Of a DNA stretch of 39,153 nt, positions 32,149 through 39,153 are shown piece by piece (position 1 is the stretch's first letter; every line of letters begins with the position of its first letter). The position numbers were made by a program, and so were the translations under genes. Below the pieces are notes generated by a model. That model was not told the origin of the DNA and searched no databases. It saw nothing but the letters and a program-made list of their open reading frames with translations. The stretch is from Clostridia bacterium (GTDB lineage Bacteria > Bacillota > Sulfobacillia > SLMV01). The stretch covers positions 1 through 39,153 of the forward strand of contig PUMD01000085.1 in the NCBI GenBank assembly GCA_003551215.1, in the 5' to 3' direction.

Positions 32149-33465
32149 ATGGAGGCCTTAGGCTACTATTTCGCCGCAGCTTCTGGGGCAGCCGGTCTGT
32201 TTATGCTCACCGCAGCAGTTGTGAGCCTGCTTGCGGGCGGTCAAAGGAGGGCGGCGCTGAAAATGATCTACCTGACCGTGGGGTACGCGGTGGTGTGGAT
32301 TGCCCTGCTTCAACTGGTAGTCACCCGCCTGTGGCCGGCGGGGATAGCGCTGGGTTTGCCGATTTTGTGGGCACTGTGGCTGACAGCCCGACCCCGCTCG
32401 CTTAATCCCCTCTCACGACTGCCTTCTGCTGAACCCTTCGACCGCCGCGATACCGTTTTCAGCAGAATGCAGCTGCACCCCGGCACCGCGGAGTACCGGC
32501 GGTATTATGCCCGTCACCCCGAGAAGAAGGGGACGGACGACTGCCTCAGAGAAATGCCCCCGGTGGGATCACCGGAAAGCCCCGCCTACCGACCGGAATC
32601 AGCCCTTCTGACCCGCGCATGTTTCTCGGCGGTGGCGCATATCGCCAAAGAATCTGCGCCGACGGAAAGCACAGGTTCGCTGCCGCGCCCTGCAAACGCA
32701 GCCTCTGTGCTAAAAGAGGTTGGACGGCGGGCGGGGGCCGCTCTCGTGGGCATCGCCAGACTGGACCGGGGAGATATCTACCTGCAGGGTCACGGCGAGG
32801 TCGACACAGACGAAGAGATGGCGGTTGTCTATGCTGTGCCCATGGATTACCAGGCAGTTGCCTCCGCGCCGGGCCCCCGCAGTATGTCCGAGTCAGCGCT
32901 CGGCTACCTCAGGGCCGCCACAGTAGGTCGAACTCTGACATCCGCAATACGCCAGATGGGCCATTCGGCTCATCTGCATGCCAACAACACCTATCTGGCA
33001 GTCCTTCCCCCGCTGGCGGTGCGCGCCGGGTTGGGGGAAATTGGACGCATTGGGCTTTTGGTGACCGAAGGCTACGGGCCGCGCGTGCGGCTGGGAGCTG
33101 TAACTACCGGGCTCCCCCTCGCCCCGGACCGACCGGTGTCCTTCGGCCTGCAGGAGTACTGCCGAAGGTGCGGTCTGTGTGCGGCCTTCTGCCCGGGTGA
33201 GGCGATAAGCCGCGCCTCCGGACCGCGCAAACACCGGGGAGTCAAGAAGTGGACAGTCAATCCAGAGCGCTGCTATGAGTACTGGAGAAAAATCGGAACC
33301 GACTGCGGCGTATGTCTCAAAGTCTGCCCCTATGCGAGACCCGACGACCTGCTGCACCGGGCTCTCCGGAGGGCGGTCCGCAACCGTCCGGCAGCAGCAC
33401 GCCTTGCAGTGAAGATCGATGAGCTTTTATACCGCAGGCGCCCTGAGTTCCGCAAAGACGGCTGA
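32149..33465 (+). CDS. Membrane-anchored reductive-dehalogenase-like 4Fe-4S protein
   Basis: 438 residues. Three N-terminal helices (about 5-29, 38-58, 62-80) precede an RdhA-like domain: DTVFSRMQLHPGTAEYRRYY (101-120), then AGLGEIGRIGLLVTEGYGPR (293-312) and two cluster motifs, Cys338/341/344/348 (CRRCGLCAAFCP) and Cys375/386/389/393. This pattern is shared by respiratory reductive dehalogenases and QueG-like epoxyqueuosine reductases, which bind cobalamin; no Tat signal is seen, and the membrane part replaces the usual separate RdhB anchor. The catalytic domain therefore should face the cytosol if the N-terminus is outside or inside as predicted by charge; I cannot settle this. Substrate unknown. 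Confidence 0.8.
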   Translation: MEALGYYFAAASGAAGLFMLTAAVVSLLAGGQRRAALKMIYLTVGYAVVWIALLQLVVTRLWPAGIALGLPILWALWLTARPRSLNPLSRLPSAEPFDRRDTVFSRMQLHPGTAEYRRYYARHPEKKGTDDCLREMPPVGSPESPAYRPESALLTRACFSAVAHIAKESAPTESTGSLPRPANAASVLKEVGRRAGAALVGIARLDRGDIYLQGHGEVDTDEEMAVVYAVPMDYQAVASAPGPRSMSESALGYLRAATVGRTLTSAIRQMGHSAHLHANNTYLAVLPPLAVRAGLGEIGRIGLLVTEGYGPRVRLGAVTTGLPLAPDRPVSFGLQEYCRRCGLCAAFCPGEAISRASGPRKHRGVKKWTVNPERCYEYWRKIGTDCGVCLKVCPYARPDDLLHRALRRAVRNRPAAARLAVKIDELLYRRRPEFRKDG

Positions 33466-33574
33466 GCATGCCAGGCAGTCGACCGGCTGGCAACGGTGCC
33501 GCCGCACACCTCATGTCATTGTTTTGCCTCCCAAATTTGCCTTGACCTTGGGTGATCCCAGCTATACACTTGAA

Positions 33575-33609
33575 TAGGCTAGATGATTGATTCATATAGT
33601 AGGCTAGAT
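33575..33609 (+). repeat. Direct repeat ahead of the His-Cys repeat gene
   Basis: TAGGCTAGAT occurs at 33575-33584 and 33600-33609, 25 bases apart, about two and a half helical turns. A TATAGT (33595-33600) lies between them and could be a -10 box (five of six). They may be regulator half-sites for the gene at 33671. Confidence 0.4.
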
Positions 33610-33670
33610 TCGCATAGGTTGTGAAATGCTGAACCACCACACCATCAATATCAGGGGAAGGAGTGTTACT

Positions 33671-34021
33671 ATGCGCCATCGAGGAAAAACCTGCCGCAGG
33701 GGACACAGAAGGAGCTCCCGCCGCCACGGTGGGCACCACCACGGCTGCGGCTGTCGTTGCCACTGTCACTGTCACTGTCATTGTCATTGTCATTGCCACT
33801 GTCACTGCCATTGCCACTGCCATTGTCACTGCCATTGTCACTGTGGCTGCCACAGCGGTGACGGCCATGACGAATGCTGCCATGACGACAAAGAATGCTG
33901 CCACGAAGAAGACCACGAATGCTGCCGGGACGATGACCACGAGTGCTGCGAGGGCGAAAAGCCTGAACACTGCGAAAAGGAACAGAAAGAAGAAAAAGAA
34001 GGCTGCTGCGAGGACGAATGA
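33671..34021 (+). CDS. His-Cys repeat metal-binding-type protein
   Basis: 116 residues, of which 30 are Cys and 27 are His (about half of the protein). Three parts are visible: a basic N-terminus (1-30, with HHH and CGCRC), fourteen perfect His-Cys dipeptides (31-58), and an acidic C-terminus in which ECC or HxCC units recur (HDECCHDDKECCH, EEDHECC, RDDDHECC), ending in GCCEDE. No signal peptide or helix. The ATG has GAAGGAG eight bases upstream, and this frame, unlike the two others across the repeat, starts and stops cleanly between good signals. A metal store, sensor or buffer (Zn, Cu, Ni, Fe-S) is inferred; no known family was recognised. Confidence 0.85.
   Translation: MRHRGKTCRRGHRRSSRRHGGHHHGCGCRCHCHCHCHCHCHCHCHCHCHCHCHCHCHCGCHSGDGHDECCHDDKECCHEEDHECCRDDDHECCEGEKPEHCEKEQKEEKEGCCEDE
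33761..33844 (+). repeat. Hexanucleotide repeat encoding (His-Cys)14
   Basis: Fourteen consecutive CAY-TGY codon pairs. Both codons vary between C and T at the third base (for example CACTGT, CATTGC), so the repeat is conserved at protein level rather than being a freshly expanded microsatellite. Confidence 0.95.
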
Positions 34022-34042
34022 CCTGACGCATCTGCAGGATCC

Positions 34043-34081
34043 CTCCGGGGGTGAACCGCGCAGCCGGCTTCACCCCCGGAG
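34043..34081. terminator. Strong terminator between convergent genes
   Basis: CTCCGGGGGTGAA (34043-34055) pairs perfectly with TTCACCCCCGGAG (34069-34081), 22 bases after the His-Cys protein stop, followed by CCTTTCTG. It can also serve the ABC operon ending at 34109 on the other strand. Confidence 0.75.
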
Positions 34082-34108
34082 CCTTTCTGAACACTGCCAG
34101 CCGGGGCT

Positions 34109-34831
34109 TCAAACACCCGCCCGTCGTGTGAATAATTGGTACATGAGTAGGTTGAGCAGCACTACATACAGCAATCCTATGAAGTAATACTGGTTGTAGC
34201 TGAGATGAAGGATCTCAGCTCCTCTTATCAGGTAGCTTATGGCTTTGGCCGGCCAGAATCCCGGGGCAAAGGAAAACAGAAGCTCGGTGCTGTCGGTGAA
34301 AAACAACCCGACGATGGGAAAGACAAGTATTATCCCCGTTCCCTTCATAACAGCAAAACCCTCGATCTTGTTTCCCGACAGGGCGTTAATCAGCAGACCG
34401 GACATAGGTGCCCCCAAAGAAGCCAGAAATGATATGGCAGCGATGCTCCCGGGAGCTATGCCGCCGATGCCAGAAAACCACATCACGAAGACACAGGCTC
34501 CGAAGGAGAATATCAGCACCATAAGCAGGCGAAAGGACAGGAAACGGTGAATACCCAGGGGAGTCACGCTGACGGAGGTGAGGATGTTATCATCCCTGTC
34601 ATCCAGGATGGAAAACCCGGCCAGTGCCCCGAAAACGTGGGGAGTCATCAGCACCAGGATAACCAGCGCCACATCAGCGTAGTGATCCAGGCTGAAATCG
34701 GTTGTCTCTGCTATCCAGGGTAGAACGTAACGTCCAACCACACCGAAAAACACAGGATACACCAGCATAAAGCGCATCATCGGATCGCGCACCCATTTTT
34801 TCAGTTCACTGCCGAAAAAGCTTGCATGCAT
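34109..34831 (-). CDS. ABC-2-type exporter permease
   Basis: 240 residues with about six helices, typical of the ABC-2 permease fold: a cytosolic N-terminus with SELKKWVRDPMMRFMLVYP, then LDDRDDNILTSVSVTPLG between helices. It forms the exporter with the second permease gene and the ATPase upstream. ATG 34831 is two bases after the preceding stop codon, so it is translationally linked; its own ribosome site is weak. The substrate of the exporter is unknown; such TetR-linked ABC-2 systems often export drugs, lipids or peptides. Confidence 0.85.
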   Translation of the reverse strand: MHASFFGSELKKWVRDPMMRFMLVYPVFFGVVGRYVLPWIAETTDFSLDHYADVALVILVLMTPHVFGALAGFSILDDRDDNILTSVSVTPLGIHRFLSFRLLMVLIFSFGACVFVMWFSGIGGIAPGSIAAISFLASLGAPMSGLLINALSGNKIEGFAVMKGTGIILVFPIVGLFFTDSTELLFSFAPGFWPAKAISYLIRGAEILHLSYNQYYFIGLLYVVLLNLLMYQLFTRRAGV

Positions 34832-34833
34832 TG

Positions 34834-35559
34834 CTACACACCGCTTTCTTTCGCTGCAAACTTATCGAATTTTTTCAGCACAAGCCAAAGCAGCCCAGCC
34901 GAACCGACGATGAGGTAGCCCGCGAAGAGCCAGACCTCCGGAGCGTCGATGCCTCCACCCGAAGCGGTAAGAATGGTCATGGAAGCTCTGGTGGGGATTG
35001 CGTAAAGTAGATTCTGCACAAGCGCGTTCTGGATCACCCCTATTTCATCAAGCAGCACCGGCAGCATCAGTAAAAAAGCATATTTCATCATGTTCATAAG
35101 CAGGTCGGTGAAAGTCTCAGAGTAGTAGGTCAGGACCAGTCCGACGAGCGCGTGGAAAAACGCCACCAGGGCGACGGCCGCGGCCAGCGCCCAGAAGCTT
35201 AGGGATATTTCCTTGAAGTACCACGCGTACAGATACAAAAGCACCACCGTCTGTAGATTTACCACCACGTTGCCGCACACCTTGGAGCTTACGTGTTCCA
35301 GGCGGCTGATCGGACAAACCAGCAGGCTTTTGAGTGACCCCTCCTGCTTTTCGAAAAAAACGGTAACCCCCGCATAGAGAATGGACATGGTTGTGGCATC
35401 AACGAAGAGGAGGAGGACAAACAGACCGCTGACGTCCTCTATGTCGGTGAAATGCAGAACCCCTATCCACAAAAGCGCCACCACCAGCCCCGCGGCAAAT
35501 ATGCTGTACTTGACCATTCGCTGCAGTTCTCCTGCCAGCAGCGCGGGAAAGTTTCTCAT
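34834..35559 (-). CDS. ABC-2-type exporter permease
   Basis: 241 residues, six helices. After helix 2 the sequence FFEKQEGSLKSLLVCPISRLEHVSSKV has the ABC-2 coupling-helix pattern (EKQxGT/S...SPxS). It is a second, divergent permease, so the exporter is probably a heterodimer. The start ATG overlaps the ATPase stop by four bases (ATGA at 35556-35559), and the next permease starts two bases after its stop, consistent with one operon from the TetR gene through both permeases. Confidence 0.85.
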   Translation of the reverse strand: MRNFPALLAGELQRMVKYSIFAAGLVVALLWIGVLHFTDIEDVSGLFVLLLFVDATTMSILYAGVTVFFEKQEGSLKSLLVCPISRLEHVSSKVCGNVVVNLQTVVLLYLYAWYFKEISLSFWALAAAVALVAFFHALVGLVLTYYSETFTDLLMNMMKYAFLLMLPVLLDEIGVIQNALVQNLLYAIPTRASMTILTASGGGIDAPEVWLFAGYLIVGSAGLLWLVLKKFDKFAAKESGV

Positions 35560-36407
35560 AGAGTCTCCACTCCGGTCACCTTTATGAAGATGTCGTCAAG
35601 AGTGGTCTCTTTGCTGTGTATGGTGATAATCCTGGTGTTTTTAACTATGTCCAAAAAGGCCTCATCTTCGCCCAGCCCGTCGAGATCAAAGGACTCGGCC
35701 TTAACTTCACCGTTTTTCTCGTACTCGACATCCACCCTGCGGAGTCCGTGCTGCAGCTTGAGATTCTTGGGGGTATCGATCTCGGCTATCTTTCCCTCCG
35801 CCATAAAGGCCACCCGGTCGCACAGCTCATCGACATCGTTCATCAGGTGCGTGGTCAGAAGAACAGTGCCGCCGTCGTCGCGGAACTCCTTTATCATGCC
35901 TTTGATTATGCGCGCGTTCTTTGGGTCCAGGCCCATGGTGGGTTCATCCAGAAACAGCACCTTCGGGCTGTTAAGCAGTGCCCTTACGAAATTCAGCCGG
36001 ATCTTCATGCCCTTGGAAAACTCGGCTACCTTCTTGTCTTTGTCCTGGTAAAGCCCCAAGCGCCTCATCAGCTCATCTGTATCGGCAGTCTTACGATACA
36101 GGTTTCGGAAAAAAGCCAGATTCTCCTCCGCTGACAGCTTGGAGAAGTGAACCGGCATCTCAAATCCAATACCCACATCCTGGTAGAAATCCCTCCCGTA
36201 GGAGCGCAGGTCTTCACCTCGGTATATGATCTGCCCTCCGTAGTCGGTCAGGATCTTCACCATTACCTTCTGGGTGGTGGTCTTACCCACTCCGCTGGGT
36301 CCCAGCAGGCCGAATATCTCCCCCTCCTTGATGGAAAAAGAGAGTCCCCGCAGGGTATTTTCGTCGTTCTGAGGGTAGCGAAAGGCAAGTTCCCTGACTT
36401 CAAACAT
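35556..36407 (-). CDS. ABC transporter ATP-binding protein
   Basis: 283 residues, cytosolic. Walker A is GPSGVGKTT (36-44), the signature is FSKGM (130-134), Walker B VLFLDEP (150-156) and the switch His187 in TTHLM. The Q-loop position reads GFEMP, a Glu common in this exporter group. ATG 36407 is chosen for AAGGGAGAAGG upstream and for its position inside the end of the TetR gene (eight-base overlap); a longer frame starting at 36482 is unlikely. It powers the two ABC-2 permeases that follow. Confidence 0.9.
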   Translation of the reverse strand: MFEVRELAFRYPQNDENTLRGLSFSIKEGEIFGLLGPSGVGKTTTQKVMVKILTDYGGQIIYRGEDLRSYGRDFYQDVGIGFEMPVHFSKLSAEENLAFFRNLYRKTADTDELMRRLGLYQDKDKKVAEFSKGMKIRLNFVRALLNSPKVLFLDEPTMGLDPKNARIIKGMIKEFRDDGGTVLLTTHLMNDVDELCDRVAFMAEGKIAEIDTPKNLKLQHGLRRVDVEYEKNGEVKAESFDLDGLGEDEAFLDIVKNTRIITIHSKETTLDDIFIKVTGVETL

Positions 36408-37089
36408 GTCCTTCTCCCTTCCGTGCTGCCGGAGTCTGCCCGGTTTCATCCGGACTCTGTCGGGGCGCCATTCCGTTTTCAAGGATGTATAGCACCCTGT
36501 CTATCAGCTGAAGATAGCCGCTTTGGTCGTCCAAAATCCGCTCCGGTTTCTCGCTGCTTTCCAGATAGTGTTCCATTACGGAGATGCTGAGGCTGTGCAG
36601 GACAAAAGCAGCCATGTCCACATCCACGCAGGCATCTATTTCGCCCTTTTGCTGCCCCTGAAGCAATATCCCGCGCAGAAACTGGATGGAAAGTTCCTTG
36701 AAGTCATGAAAGATGCGGCTTCTGAAATGCCGCTTTTCTCTCATGAAGTTAACGCTAAGCGCTGCCATACGGGGGTTCTCCGAAGCAAAATCGACTGCAG
36801 CCACGTACATACCCCGTATATTCTCCATGGTACCCGCTTCCTCATCCATGGCCTCCTTCAGATATTTGGCCTTTCTGTCGCCCAGCGACTCGAAAAGGTA
36901 CCTGTACAGGTCCTCCAGGTCGTCAAAATACTGATAAAAGCTCCCCCGGGGAATCTCCGCCCCGTCAACTATACGGGCGATACTGGCGTTGTCGAAGGTA
37001 TGGGCAGCAAACTCGTCCAGGGCAGCATCCAATACCCTCTGTCGCTTCTGTTGTGGAAGGTTAGAAAAAGTCTCCGTAGGCAATATCAT
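36400..37089 (-). CDS. TetR-family repressor of the ABC exporter
   Basis: About 229 residues. The N-terminal helix-turn-helix is QQKRQRVLDAALDEFA (about 13-28) followed by SIARIVDGAEIPRGSFYQYFDDLEDLY (described from about 36 to 62), the TetR pattern. The C-terminal ligand domain is unassigned. It is the first gene of the exporter operon and overlaps the ATPase by eight bases. ATG 37089 is used; the ribosome site is poor, and GTG 37092 or TTG 37125 are alternatives. It should bind the two TGACA-N4-TGTCA palindromes directly upstream. Confidence 0.85.
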   Translation of the reverse strand: MILPTETFSNLPQQKRQRVLDAALDEFAAHTFDNASIARIVDGAEIPRGSFYQYFDDLEDLYRYLFESLGDRKAKYLKEAMDEEAGTMENIRGMYVAAVDFASENPRMAALSVNFMREKRHFRSRIFHDFKELSIQFLRGILLQGQQKGEIDACVDVDMAAFVLHSLSISVMEHYLESSEKPERILDDQSGYLQLIDRVLYILENGMAPRQSPDETGQTPAARKGEGHV

Positions 37090-37127
37090 CACCCATTCGC
37101 CCAAATCTACACCGCATGTGGTCAATG

Positions 37128-37175
37128 TGACAGTAGTGTCATCTGATACTTAAAGCATATGACACCGCTGTCATA
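37128..37175. promoter_or_regulatory. Twin TetR-type operators
   Basis: TGACA-GTAG-TGTCA (37128-37141) and TATGACA-CCGC-TGTCATA (37158-37175) share the half-site TGACA/TGTCA with a four-base centre; their centres are 32 bases apart, about three helical turns. They cover the exporter promoter and the start of the transcript, so two repressor dimers could act on one DNA face. Confidence 0.75.
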
Positions 37176-37183
37176 TACGTCAA
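37154..37183 (-). promoter_or_regulatory. Promoter of the TetR-ABC operon
   Basis: On the minus strand TTGACG (37183-37178) is followed after 18 bases by TATGCT (37159-37154). The second operator palindrome fills the space between the boxes. Confidence 0.6.
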
Positions 37184-37318
37184 CGCCCAAATTACCGCCT
37201 CCCGTCGGCAGGAGCCCAGAGAGCATTGTAGAATTCAAATTTGTTGCGCAGTCTTGGCAAAAATGCAGACAAGAATTTATGCAGGCAGCTCAACACAAGA
37301 CACGAGGAGGATCAGCAG

Positions 37319-38332
37319 ATGAACTATCGTGAGCTGGGCAACACCGGTCTTTTGGTGTCTGCTGTGGGTTTTGGCGGCGTACCGATAAACCGGGTGGAGC
37401 CAGACCGGGCGACGGCGACTTTACTGCGGGCCTTCGAACTGGGGATCAATTTTGTCGACAGTGCGCGCTCCTACGGAGACAGCGAGGACAAGATCGGGCT
37501 GGCCCTGCAGCAGTATGAGGCATCCGATGACATAATCGTGGCCACCAAGGCGCGGGCCCTGGATGCTGACACGATGCGGACAAAAATCGACCGCAGCCTC
37601 GCCGCCCTGCAAACCGACCACATACACATCTATCAGCTGCATGACCTCAGAGAAGGCCAGCTGGAAAAAGTCACGGCACCCGGGGGAGCCCTGCAAGCGC
37701 TGGACCGCGCCAGACAGCAGGGGAAGATCTCCCATATAGGTCTATCCGGTCATCACCCCGAAGCACTCATCCCGGCCATGCGCAGCGGACTTTTCGAAAC
37801 GGTGCAGATGCCGCTGAATGTAATCGACTATCCGCTGTTTGCAGACAACATCCCTATCGCAACGGAACTTTCACTGGGTATTGTAGTCATGAAACCGCTG
37901 TGCGGAGGACTGATGGAATCTCCCGAAAGAGCACTACGCTTTGTGCTTTCCCATCCCGTATCCACGGCCATACCCGGCATGGACTGCCCCGAGCAGGTGG
38001 AGGAAAACGCAGCTGTCGGCTGTGAGCAGATCCAACTGTCGGACAAAGATAGATCTAAGCTGAAGGACGAAGCCCGCAGACTGGGAAAGGACTTCTGCCG
38101 GCGCTGCGGCTACTGCCAGCGCTGCCCCGCAGGCCTGCGAATTCCGGATATATTCCGTTTTGAACGCTACCACAGCTCTTACTTCATGCAGGATTGGGCA
38201 AAAGAGCAGTACGCGGGGCTGGAAAGCGACGTCACCTCATGCATAGAGTGCGGAGAATGCGAGAAGATGTGTCCCTATGATCTGCCCGTCAGAGAAAAGC
38301 TGCAGCAGGCACATCAACATCTAAGGGGCTGA
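37319..38332 (+). CDS. Aldo/keto reductase with C-terminal bis-4Fe-4S module
   Basis: 337 residues. The tetrad is Asp47, Tyr52, Lys77 and His108 (FVDSARSYGDSED, ATKARA, YQLHDL). The C-terminal part has Cys260/263/266/269 (CRRCGYCQRCP) and Cys308/311/314/318 (CIECGECEKMCP), at almost the same positions as in the protein at 8611, so the two are paralogues or homologues of one COG1453-type family. Substrate unknown. ATG 37319 has GAGGAGG eight bases upstream; an in-frame start at 37241 has none. Confidence 0.9.
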   Translation: MNYRELGNTGLLVSAVGFGGVPINRVEPDRATATLLRAFELGINFVDSARSYGDSEDKIGLALQQYEASDDIIVATKARALDADTMRTKIDRSLAALQTDHIHIYQLHDLREGQLEKVTAPGGALQALDRARQQGKISHIGLSGHHPEALIPAMRSGLFETVQMPLNVIDYPLFADNIPIATELSLGIVVMKPLCGGLMESPERALRFVLSHPVSTAIPGMDCPEQVEENAAVGCEQIQLSDKDRSKLKDEARRLGKDFCRRCGYCQRCPAGLRIPDIFRFERYHSSYFMQDWAKEQYAGLESDVTSCIECGECEKMCPYDLPVREKLQQAHQHLRG

Positions 38333-38539
38333 CGGATAAGGCAGAATCATGAAGGAATGTGTCGAAGATGCGACAGCCGGACATTTAATCCTGTTTTCGG
38401 GGAGGAAATTGACGGCGAATGGAGAAACAGCAATAGAGGATTGATGGTAAAAGTATAAGGTAATGAGGGCGCCATCTATTTCCTGGCGATTAAATTGATA
38501 AAAGACCCTGAACATAACATGATTGGATATTTGACCAAA

Positions 38540-38618
38540 TTGGCTGGCACTCCTCTGTCCTCCCAGCCAACCCCGTCACGTAATCAGTCCCCCCTTGCTG
38601 TGTGGCGGGGTATTTTTT
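38540..38618 (+). terminator. Hairpin plus intrinsic terminator
   Basis: TTGGCTGG (38540-38547) pairs with CCAGCCAA (38563-38570), and directly after it ACCCCG (38570-38575) can pair with CGGGGT (38606-38611), followed by ATTTTTT. It terminates the aldo/keto reductase transcript about 200 bases beyond its stop, or attenuates the gene that follows. The rest of the 38333-38656 gap shows no gene. Confidence 0.6.
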
Positions 38619-38776
38619 ACTGTCATTCATGCGGGCAAAACAATAAGGAGCAGTGAAGAGCAGGGCAGCAAACTGCGGCTGATCAGCAAATTACAAAGCA
38701 GCCTTGCTTTGGGGGGAACGACATCACAAGCTGCAAAGGCTTCGGCGAAAGAGAGGAAGGCTGGGTAGATCTGTGG

Positions 38777-39153
38777 GTGCAGTTTTCTGCCCGCACGCCG
38801 CTGCATGAGCGGCTCAGGAGGCTGCAGTGGGCTGAAAAGGCGGGATTTTCTCACCTTGTTGTCGCGGAAGAGGGAGACAGGTTTTTGCAGTATCAGGAGG
38901 CAGCATCTGTCCTGCAGCTTGGGTTGCAGCTGCATCACATAACCCCGGTGAAGCTGCAGCCACAAGACCAACAGAAGATGCCCGCGCTGGTCAGGATGCC
39001 CCGCCAGGTGAGGGACCTCAAGAAGCTCGCCCGCCTGATAGGAGAAACTCGTTCATCGGGTGCGAGGATTGTGCTGGTTGGCCCGGAGCACAACAGGGAG
39101 GTACAGCGCCACCCCGAGCTTCTGCGGTATGTGGCCTCAGCAGGAGCGGCTTT
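38777..39153 (+). CDS. Unrecognised protein (3' partial)
   Basis: The frame runs off the right edge. From GTG 38777 it reads 125 residues of soluble protein, with RLRRLQWAEKAGFSHLVVAE near the start and RDLKKLARLIGETRSSGARI, then VLVGPEHNREVQRHPELL further on. The alternating helix and strand pattern suggests an alpha/beta barrel such as a PHP or RNase P p30-like domain, but this is weak. The frame is open upstream to 38657 (residues reading EEGWVDLWV just before), and GAGAGGAAGG at 38751-38760 suggests a start nearer 38771, perhaps with a rare codon. Start and function are uncertain. Confidence 0.5.
   Translation, partial: MQFSARTPLHERLRRLQWAEKAGFSHLVVAEEGDRFLQYQEAASVLQLGLQLHHITPVKLQPQDQQKMPALVRMPRQVRDLKKLARLIGETRSSGARIVLVGPEHNREVQRHPELLRYVASAGAA

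Noticed and set aside
33761..33844. Short tandem repeat that might be taken for a CRISPR or microsatellite.
   Set aside because: Six-base units without spacers, varying at third codon positions, inside a well-signalled reading frame.
33317..34187. Long open frames in other frames across the His-Cys repeat (Val/Thr-rich on both strands).
   Set aside because: They are by-products of the CAY-TGY repeat; they lack good ribosome sites and overlap the end of the reductive-dehalogenase-like gene or the ABC permease.

Overview
The window looks like a chromosomal segment of an anaerobic, Gram-positive-type bacterium, most likely a Clostridia-like Firmicute. This rests on strong AGGAGG-type ribosome sites, frequent GTG/TTG starts, lipoproteins with lipoboxes, a sulfide-type (His) Thi4 thiazole synthase, abundant 4Fe-4S proteins, a DUF1670 protein, a Gx-transporter-family protein and a CD1871A-like CXXC miniprotein. 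Genus cannot be read from the sequence. No rRNA, tRNA, CRISPR array or intact insertion sequence was recognised.

Left part (1-13.3 kb): the end of a D-cysteine-desulfhydrase-like PLP enzyme; an isolated purN; a TPP riboswitch with terminator ahead of thi4; a CsoR-family repressor in an operon with a NapH-like polyferredoxin, with promoter and palindromic operator visible; an MFS transporter; a CTP-dependent polyprenol/phytol-kinase-like protein overlapping a CDF-like membrane protein that lacks the usual metal ligands; two unrecognised proteins; an aldo/keto reductase with C-terminal iron-sulfur motifs; a YtxH-like protein; a fosmidomycin-resistance-like MFS protein; and a class C beta-lactamase-fold serine hydrolase.

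Middle part (13.5-18.2 kb): gene-poor and scarred. It holds a 75-residue prepilin-like small protein, a frameshifted remnant of a group II intron maturase, a truncated transposase remnant, an ArsP-type permease with a thioredoxin-like partner, and a small two-helix membrane protein.

Redox core (18.2-28.3 kb): an extracytosolic flavin electron-transfer locus. ApbE (FMN transferase), a NusG-II protein, a lipoprotein with three FMN-binding domains, an anchored protein with four more, a Gx-family membrane protein, a NosR/NapH-like membrane polyferredoxin overlapping a 45-residue CXXC miniprotein, and a TlpA-like lipoprotein sit close together. The two FMN proteins together show seven GATxT/S flavinylation motifs. 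A DUF1670 protein sits between them. ApbE would load FMN onto these carriers, and the polyferredoxin and CXXC proteins would pass electrons across the membrane; the final acceptor is not evident.

Right part (28.5-39.2 kb): a saccharopine-dehydrogenase-family protein, a 27-residue membrane miniprotein, a YtcJ-type amidohydrolase followed by a membrane-anchored reductive-dehalogenase-like iron-sulfur protein, a striking 116-residue protein with 14 consecutive His-Cys repeats, a TetR-ABC exporter operon with two operator palindromes, a third aldo/keto reductase with iron-sulfur motifs, and the start of an unrecognised gene running off the end.
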